A stretch of DNA of 64,000 nucleotides. Origin: Flavobacterium cucumis (lineage in GTDB: Bacteria; Bacteroidota; Bacteroidia; Flavobacteriales; Flavobacteriaceae). The stretch covers positions 112,762-176,761 of the forward strand of contig NZ_FRYK01000005.1 in NCBI RefSeq assembly GCF_900148835.1. Direction: 5' to 3'. Both the position numbers and the translations under genes were made by a program. Shown here piece by piece: positions 16,935 through 21,314 of this stretch. Under the pieces are notes generated by a model. That model ran no database searches, was not told where the DNA came from, and saw only the letters and a program-made list of their open reading frames with translations. How positions within the stretch are numbered: position 1 is the stretch's first letter; the number at the start of each line of letters is the position of its first letter.

Positions 16935-17008
16935 AAAGTTTCGTTTAAAGTTTATCGAATGTAAGATTTTTTAAAAGACTACAAAAATTTATTTTTCATT
17001 TATGCCTC

Positions 17009-17104
17009 TCAATCCAATTGGCTCAACACCATTGCAATTTTTAAAAGGATTATCACCACCTTTACCATAGTCATTATTAGTTCTTTATCTTCTTCGTTTT
17101 TCAT
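17009..17104 (-). CDS. Possible 31-aa membrane microprotein
   Basis: An ATG frame of 31 codons encodes a charged N-terminus (MKNEEDKEL), one hydrophobic helix (MVKVVIILLKIAMVL) and a short tail. It lies downstream of the slipin terminator and upstream of the Bax-inhibitor-like gene. No homologue is known to me and no promoter is clear, so this is only a candidate. Confidence 0.3.
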   Translation of the reverse strand: MKNEEDKELIMTMVKVVIILLKIAMVLSQLD

Positions 17105-17113
17105 TTCTCTTCG

Positions 17114-17149
17114 TTTTTAAAAACCTCGAAAAATGAATTCCGAGGTTTT
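17114..17149 (-). terminator. Terminator of the slipin gene
   Basis: On the minus strand AAAACCTCG and CGAGGTTTT form a 9-bp stem followed by T residues, two bases after the slipin stop codon. Confidence 0.8.
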
Positions 17150-17151
17150 GA

Positions 17152-18249
17152 TTATTTCACGAAAATGTCTTTTAATTGACTGATTACGTTACCACTTCCT
17201 GAAATGGTGATTTCACCAATTCGATCTGCGATTTTTTCCACGTATTCCATTTCTTTCAATTTCCACAACATTTCGTTTTCTTCCATTAATTTAGCGGTGT
17301 TCAACATGCTACGCATCGCAGCCGTTTCTTCCCGTCTCATAATACTGTTGGCTTGTGCTTTTTTCTCGGCTACCAATACCTGATTCATGATTTCTTTCAT
17401 ATCACCAGGCAAAATAACATCTCGAATTCCAGCATCGGCAACAATTAAACCTAAGGCGTTGATTTTCACCAACATGTTTTCCAAAATTTCTTTTGAAATC
17501 GTGTCTTTTTTGTTCAACAACTCGTCTAAAGTGTAGCTACCAACTAAAGCTCGTAAAGCCAATTGCATCAACACATACAACTGTTTGTCGTATTCTTTGT
17601 TGTTTACCAAAGCTTTAACTGCGTTAATTACTTGGTAACGAACAAAGAAGTTAATCCGCAAGGTTGCTTTGTCTTTTGTCAATAATTCTTGACCCGCAAT
17701 TTCCATTTGTTGCTGACGAATATCCACGTTTTTAACTTCAATTGGAATGGCGTTGTTCCAGAAATAGTAGTTTCCTGCGGCTAATTCTTTTACAAAAGCT
17801 CCATTCACAAATAACAACCCTTTTTCAAAGTTCAACACTTGGAATTTTCTAGTGTATGCTCGAACTTTGCTATTTTCCAACAAAGCCACTGGAACTGTTT
17901 CTGTAATTTCCACTTTAGACAAATCAATTTTTGTAAAGGCATTGTCTAAATATCCTTTCCAAAACGCATATCTTCCAGTAGTTAATACCTCTTTAAACAT
18001 GCCGTTTACGTAGTACAAAGCGATTTCATTATCGGCAATTTCGATTACTTCTAACATCGAAGCTAACTTTTCATTTTGCAATAAAATCGTTAATTCTATT
18101 GGCGCAACAAACGATTGCTTCATTTCATATATATGCACTTTTTTATTGCCTAAAATCCAATAAGAACCAGCTTCTAACACGTTAATTAATTTTCCTTTTT
18201 CAAATACCAAACCTACTTGGTACGCCTGAATTGTAATTCTGTTAATCAT
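17152..18249 (-). CDS. Slipin family (SPFH/band-7 domain) protein
   Basis: A 365-residue protein with an SPFH domain (about residues 125-310; 'GQELLTKDKATLRINFFVRYQV', 'LALRALVGSYTLDELLNKKDTI', 'LGLIVADAGIRDVILPGDMKEIMNQVLVAEKKAQAN'). No N-terminal membrane helix is visible, unlike classical slipins. The N-terminal half has three copies of a short beta unit ending in GxYxFW/GxYWI (about residues 13-35, 76-98 and 143-165). It lies downstream, on the same strand, of the tRNA-like array and RNA-repair operon; slipins are, as I recall, repeatedly found with RtcB/Ro-type RNA repair genes, so a functional link is plausible. Confidence 0.9.
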   Translation of the reverse strand: MINRITIQAYQVGLVFEKGKLINVLEAGSYWILGNKKVHIYEMKQSFVAPIELTILLQNEKLASMLEVIEIADNEIALYYVNGMFKEVLTTGRYAFWKGYLDNAFTKIDLSKVEITETVPVALLENSKVRAYTRKFQVLNFEKGLLFVNGAFVKELAAGNYYFWNNAIPIEVKNVDIRQQQMEIAGQELLTKDKATLRINFFVRYQVINAVKALVNNKEYDKQLYVLMQLALRALVGSYTLDELLNKKDTISKEILENMLVKINALGLIVADAGIRDVILPGDMKEIMNQVLVAEKKAQANSIMRREETAAMRSMLNTAKLMEENEMLWKLKEMEYVEKIADRIGEITISGSGNVISQLKDIFVK

Positions 18250-18292
18250 AATTTATATAGTTTATTTGTTGTGTATTATTTTGTTTAGATAT

Positions 18293-18421
18293 TTAACCAC
18301 ATAGAAACATAGATTTTATTGATTTTAAAAGTCGTTTCACTTAGTTATAAGAAATCAAAGCTATGTGCATCCAAAAATTGGACTATCATCCTCTTTTTAA
18401 ACTATGTTTCTATGTGGTTAA
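18293..18421. repeat. 129-bp element with 20-bp terminal inverted repeats
   Basis: The left end TTAACCACATAGAAACATAG (18293-18312) is the exact inverse of the right end (18402-18421). Nothing between the ends looks coding. A related shorter element with ends TTAAACACATA and TATGTGTTTTTTAA lies at about 60013-60112. It behaves like a small palindromic intergenic element. Confidence 0.7.
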
Positions 18422-18691
18422 ATAAATTTTTACAATTTATTTTTATTAATTTATATTCAATTAAAAAGAAAACCTCCAGCCCTTCGTCCAAAGTCCAAAA
18501 CGGAAAAAAGTTAGTAATCAAAAGCATTCTAATGGGTTTCTATTCTATTTTGAAGTTAGCCGTAGCGAACAACAAGCAAATACAAAAGCAAAAGAACGGT
18601 TAGGAATACGAAGCCTTTTTCAGGTCTTTTCCTAAGTGTTTCTTTACGAACGAGTCGCGCCAAAACTGACCAAGTCCGAAGATTTTCTTAT

Positions 18692-18771
18692 GGTACATTC
18701 TTTTAAAGAGCTATGCTACTCTGTCAAACAGATTTTGAGTCTGTAAGTGACGCCACTGTCAAACACATACC
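18692..18771 (-). ncRNA. tRNA-like element F (Leu CAA-type anticodon arm)
   Basis: Read on the minus strand, GGTATGT pairs with ATGTACC (7 bp, two G-T pairs). A D-like hairpin follows (TGAC-AGTGGC-GTCA), then a perfect 5-bp anticodon stem ACAGA/TCTGT with the loop CTCAAAA (anticodon CAA, Leu). A normal T arm is missing; the place is taken by weak hairpins (AGC-ATA-GCT and TCTT-TAA-AAGA). Length is 80 nt, discriminator A. It is not a canonical tRNA, but acceptor and anticodon arms look preserved. Confidence 0.55.
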
Positions 18772-18773
18772 TA

Positions 18774-18836
18774 AATGTGTGTAGGATTCGAACCTACGAT
18801 TAATCTATTGTTCTAACCAGACTGAACTAACATACC
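18774..18836 (-). ncRNA. tRNA-like element D (intact D and T arms, anticodon arm lost)
   Basis: On the minus strand a canonical D arm (GTTC-AGTCTGGTTA-GAAC) and a canonical T arm (GTAGG-TTCGAAT-CCTAC) are present. Only about 12 bases (with the mini-palindrome GATTAATC) lie between them, so no anticodon arm can form. The outer stem GGTATGT/ACACATT is imperfect. Length is 63 nt. It starts with the same seven bases as element F, three bases upstream of it. It is either a decayed tRNA or a tRNA-like RNA without anticodon. Confidence 0.55.
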
Positions 18837-18840
18837 GCAA

Positions 18841-18959
18841 AGTATGTACGGGAATCGAACCCGTGACCCATAGAGTGAGGATGATTTTTTGGAAAACCAC
18901 CAAAACCTCCAAGCCAAGTTGAACAGTACAACATCATTCGCAACTGCGAAACGAATACT
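18841..18959 (-). ncRNA. tRNA-like element E (canonical T arm and 3' acceptor half)
   Basis: The 3' part is a normal T arm (ACGGG-TTCGATT-CCCGT) followed by an acceptor-like ACATACT. AGTAT at 18959-18955 can pair with ATACT at its 3' end. The middle forms non-tRNA hairpins (TTCGC-AGTT-GCGAA; GTTG-TACTGTT-CAAC; TTTTGG-TGGTTTT-CCAAAA). At 119 nt it is too long for a normal tRNA, and the 5' limit is uncertain. Confidence 0.4.
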
Positions 18960-19113
18960 GCAATAGTGCTATATCGAAACACCCAACAAGACTTGCTTGA
19001 TATTTTATTTCTCAATCCTCTCAACCGCTGTCATTTCGAGCGAAGTCGAGAAAGACAAGAAAGACGAGAATCTATTATTTTCAAATTCAAAGAACGTTTT
19101 CTTTATCGCTGAA

Positions 19114-19152
19114 CAAAGATTCAAAACCTACTGCGCAATTATTCTGCGTAGT
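19114..19152 (-). promoter_or_regulatory. Palindromic operator (site 1) and promoter-like element inside the tRNA-like array
   Basis: ACTGCGCA-ATTATTC-TGCGTAGT (19130-19152) is an imperfect palindrome nearly identical to the one before rtcB (27024-27046). On the minus strand AATCTTTG (19121-19114, one mismatch to TAnnTTTG) follows, with its last base 27 bases from the palindrome centre; the corresponding distance at rtcB is 26. It would drive elements E, D and F and possibly the slipin gene. Confidence 0.6.
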
Positions 19153-19166
19153 TAAAAACAACTTGT

Positions 19167-19261
19167 GGAAGTAGTAGTCCCGATAGCTATCGGGAGAACC
19201 TACTCAGCATGAAGCACTTGTTTTACAGACAAGCTCAACGCTCCTACTTTGACGTACTTCC
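19167..19261 (-). ncRNA. tRNA-like element C (Tyr GTA anticodon, palindrome in T loop)
   Basis: Perfect 7-bp acceptor stem GGAAGTA/TACTTCC followed by ACA. D-like arm TCAA-AGTAGGAGCG-TTGA; perfect anticodon arm CTTGT-CTGTAAA-ACAAG (anticodon GTA, Tyr); a longer variable region as in tRNA-Tyr; T stem GTAG/CTAC. The T loop begins GTTC but then holds the 18-base palindrome TCCCGATAGCTATCGGGA instead of the usual GAATC. Length is 95 nt. All stems are intact, which is unexpected for a simple pseudogene. Confidence 0.65.
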
Positions 19262-19268
19262 ATTTTGT

Positions 19269-19346
19269 AAGGCTTATTATGAATAAAAATTCAATTTCCC
19301 GAGAGACAGTCGGGAATCCCGATAATTATCGGGACCAATAAGCCTT
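19269..19346 (-). ncRNA. tRNA-like element B (Asp GTC anticodon, perfect cloverleaf)
   Basis: Minus strand, 78 nt, and almost every base is paired. The outer stem AAGGCTTATT/AATAAGCCTT is perfect over 10 bp. Hairpin 1, in the D-arm place, is the palindrome TCCCGATAATTATCGGGA (19317-19334). Hairpin 2 (19296-19316) is a 7-bp stem TTCCCGA/TCGGGAA with the 7-base loop CTGTCTC, as in tRNA-Asp (GTC). Hairpin 3 (19280-19293) is TGAAT-TTTT-ATTCA in the T-arm place. The acceptor-like stem is followed by ACA. It lacks conserved D- and T-loop bases, so it is not a normal tRNA. Confidence 0.65.
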
Positions 19347-19370
19347 GTTCCCTTTCTAAAGAACTCGTGT

Positions 19371-19454
19371 GATTTTCCTAATCCCAATAGCTATCGGGAG
19401 AACCAACAACCTTTGAGTTAACAGCTCACTGCTCTCCCCTTGAGCTACAGAATC
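19371..19454 (-). ncRNA. tRNA-like element A (Asn GTT anticodon, palindrome in T loop)
   Basis: D arm GCTC-AAGGGGA-GAGC and anticodon arm GTGAG-CTGTTAA-CTCAA (anticodon GTT, Asn) closely match bacterial tRNA-Asn. After GTTGGTTC the T loop contains TCCCGATAGCTATTGGGA, the same palindrome at the same place as in element C. The acceptor stem GATTCTG with GAAAATC pairs at five of seven positions and the T stem is lost. ACA follows the 3' end. It starts 15 bases after a terminator. Confidence 0.6.
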
Positions 19455-19469
19455 AATATTTTTGGGCAT

Positions 19470-19496
19470 AAAAAAAGCACCTCGTAAAAGGTGCTT
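19470..19496 (-). terminator. Terminator after the 46-aa ORF
   Basis: On the minus strand AAGCACCT/AGGTGCTT forms an 8-bp stem with a 6-base loop followed by seven T. It separates the short ORF from the tRNA-like array. Confidence 0.85.
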
Positions 19497-19519
19497 CATA
19501 TCATAACAATGGAATACTA

Positions 19520-19660
19520 CTATTCCAAATGCCTATTAGTTTGCACCTGTTTATTCATACATCCGAAATCATATTTCGGAGCTACATTACTTGAAGGATT
19601 AAAACAATCTATCATGGTTGTAATATTTAGTTTTTGAATATTATTATATCGTGTTTTCAT
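19520..19660 (-). CDS. Short ORF with its own promoter and terminator (46 aa)
   Basis: ATG at 19660, stop at 19520. The peptide begins MKTRYNNIQKLN and has two cysteines (residues 19 and 34); no signal peptide or membrane helix is obvious. A promoter (TATCTTTG, 19747-19740) lies 80 bases upstream with an ACTGAAC-type heptamer array in the leader, and a terminator lies 24 bases downstream. I know no homologue. The transcript could also act as a small RNA. Confidence 0.45.
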   Translation of the reverse strand: MKTRYNNIQKLNITTMIDCFNPSSNVAPKYDFGCMNKQVQTNRHLE

Positions 19661-19690
19661 AATTATTTATATTTATTAAATATCAGATTT

Positions 19691-19729
19691 CTACTAACTG
19701 ACCACTGAATACTGACCACTGAACACTGA
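19691..19729. repeat. Heptamer repeat (ACTGACC/ACTGAAC/ACTGAAT)
   Basis: Five consecutive seven-base units of the ACTGANN type lie in the 5' leader of the 46-aa ORF. Confidence 0.85.
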
Positions 19730-19739
19730 TTTTCTGGGG

Positions 19740-19747
19740 CAAAGATA
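19740..19747 (-). promoter_or_regulatory. Promoter -7 element of the 46-aa unit
   Basis: TATCTTTG on the minus strand is a perfect TAnnTTTG; a TTTG lies 21 bases further upstream, fitting the Bacteroidota -33 element. Confidence 0.65.
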
Positions 19748-20017
19748 AAGTCAAAAAAAACTAACTTCCAAATTTTTTTTAAATTTATTTTATTGATAAT
19801 CAATTGGTTATGTTTGATTTTAGCCAATAAAAATTCTGTCCGTTTTTCAACAGATACCTCGGATTTTACAAATGACTGTCTCTCATTTGGTTACGCATTT
19901 ACCCTTATTTTTTACTATTTCGTTTAATCATGAAACATTTTTTTACTTTTTTTTTCGCTTTTATCATTTTGTCTCTTCTTTTTTGTCACACTGAGCTTGT
20001 CGAAGTGCATTTTTAAA

Positions 20018-20049
20018 CAAAAAAAACGCCCTTTTTGCAAAGGACGTTT
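20018..20049 (-). terminator. Terminator after the 33-aa ORF
   Basis: Minus strand: AACGTCCTTT pairs with AAAGGGCGTT (one mismatch) and eight T follow. Confidence 0.8.
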
Positions 20050-20084
20050 CGTATATTTTGGTGTAATTTTACTAAAAACAATAA

Positions 20085-20186
20085 CTATTCTTCATAAAAA
20101 CACATACAACGTCCATTAATATCCATAGGAAAATCTATCGCTGAGCGATATAAATTTAGACTAATATGTTGTTTTTGTGTTTTCAT
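20085..20186 (-). CDS. Short ORF with its own promoter and terminator (33 aa)
   Basis: ATG at 20186, stop at 20085. The peptide starts MKTQKQHISLNLYRSAIDFP and ends with two close cysteines (GRCMCFYEE). A perfect promoter element (20202-20195) lies only nine bases before the ATG, so the mRNA would be almost leaderless. A terminator begins 35 bases after the stop. The unit is bracketed by direct repeats of 'TTTTGTCACACTGAGC...TCGAAGTG' (about 19981-20008 and 20218-20244). It is in frame with a longer open frame that runs into the nucleotidyltransferase gene, but only this part looks like a gene. No homologue is known to me. Confidence 0.5.
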   Translation of the reverse strand: MKTQKQHISLNLYRSAIDFPMDINGRCMCFYEE

Positions 20187-20194
20187 TTCGAGGG

Positions 20195-20202
20195 CAAATA
20201 TA
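20195..20202 (-). promoter_or_regulatory. Promoter -7 element of the 33-aa unit
   Basis: TATATTTG on the minus strand matches TAnnTTTG. The expected transcription start is only a few bases from the ATG. Confidence 0.6.
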
Positions 20203-20250
20203 AAATTATTTTTCTTTTTTGTCACACTGAGCGAAGTCGAAGTGTTTTTA

Positions 20251-21309
20251 TTAACTGTATAATTCCTCTCGCATTTCCACCAAAACACCAAGTAGTTTTT
20301 CACTATCGGGAGCGTTAGGTAAAGTTGAAGTCGTATACAAATGCTCAATCGAAGCAATTAAATCATCTGCTTTTTGTAATAAAGCATCATATTCCATTTC
20401 GCCTGCTTTTATGGCTAACAATTCGTCGCGATTGGAAACTCGAATATTCAATGTTCCAGTAGATAAAATTTGTTCAGCCGTTTGCAGCAATCGTATGGTA
20501 TGCATCATGTTTTTACTGTCGTAATTTTTGCCGTGTTGCTGATTCGTATTGTAGCGCTCTTCATTGCGTTTATCAATCCAATCCCAATACTCGGCATATT
20601 CTTTACAATATTTGGAATAGCCTTCTAAATTGCACGACAAATACCCAATAGGTTCAGCTCCTTTTGGAATGGAAGAAACCGAAACTTCATTAGACAATTC
20701 ATTTTTGATGATGCCACGATACCCTAAGGTTGTATCAGAATCATAAAACACAGCATAAATTCCTTTGGCATTGGGAACATTGATTAAGCCACATTGTTCT
20801 TGAAAAAGGTTTTGTTCCATTAACCATTTAGATAACGGAACCGAATCATAACCATTTAAAATAGCACAAAAATCTAATAAACTCTTGCGCTCTTTGGGTA
20901 ATGGATTTACGATTTTCTTATTTAAACCGCGTGCCTTTTTAATTTGCGTCATGGCATAACCAGCAAAACTATCTTTGCACAGTTTAGACAAGAAATCATG
21001 TAATTGCAAACGAGCCATTAACGGATGCTTGTACAAAACACAATCTTCTGGCGAAGCTAATATTTCTAAAATATTGGGATTGTTTTTTAACAGCAACTCC
21101 ACAAAACGACCCAACTCATAATACACTTCGTCATTGGTTTCGTTACTGATTTGCGGAATATAATGCAACCCATAAAACTGCGCTTTAGGCAAATAATAAA
21201 CGCCTTTTATATCCGTATCAGAAGTGGGTGTGTTTAACCCAAACGACTTACTCCCCGAAATAACTTCGAAGAGGATGAGGTTTTGGGTATGGAGGTCTTG
21301 GATGGTCAT
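20251..21309 (-). CDS. RlaP-like nucleotidyltransferase (352 aa)
   Basis: The protein carries the polymerase-beta-type motif 'GSKSFGLNTPTSDTDIKGVY' (residues about 19-38; GS followed by DxD), as in the RlaP family (RNA ligase-associated nucleotidyltransferases, PF10127). The rest is helical ('KKARGLNKKIVNP', 'KNMMHTIRLLQTAEQIL'). RlaP proteins are proposed to act with RtcB in RNA repair, for instance by nucleotide transfer to RNA ends; activity is not proven. It is the last gene of the rtcB operon, five bases after the helicase. A second, different member of the family is at 24654. Confidence 0.85.
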   Translation of the reverse strand: MTIQDLHTQNLILFEVISGSKSFGLNTPTSDTDIKGVYYLPKAQFYGLHYIPQISNETNDEVYYELGRFVELLLKNNPNILEILASPEDCVLYKHPLMARLQLHDFLSKLCKDSFAGYAMTQIKKARGLNKKIVNPLPKERKSLLDFCAILNGYDSVPLSKWLMEQNLFQEQCGLINVPNAKGIYAVFYDSDTTLGYRGIIKNELSNEVSVSSIPKGAEPIGYLSCNLEGYSKYCKEYAEYWDWIDKRNEERYNTNQQHGKNYDSKNMMHTIRLLQTAEQILSTGTLNIRVSNRDELLAIKAGEMEYDALLQKADDLIASIEHLYTTSTLPNAPDSEKLLGVLVEMREELYS

Positions 21310-21314
21310 TTTAA

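Noticed and set aside
18319..18603. 94-codon ORF on the plus strand
   Set aside because: It lies over the inverted-repeat element at 18293-18421, has no family resemblance and no promoter.
18827..19024. 65-codon ORF on the minus strand
   Set aside because: Its C-terminal part (GHGFDSRTYF) is the translation of a tRNA T arm; the frame is a by-product of the tRNA-like elements.
18692..19454. Normal functional tRNA genes (Leu, Asn, Asp, Tyr)
   Set aside because: No element has all canonical arms with conserved D- and T-loop bases; they were called tRNA-like instead.
20085..20357. 90-codon frame on the minus strand
   Set aside because: The first 57 codons overlap the 3' end of the nucleotidyltransferase gene and a dispersed repeat; only the last 33 codons, with their own ATG and promoter, were kept.
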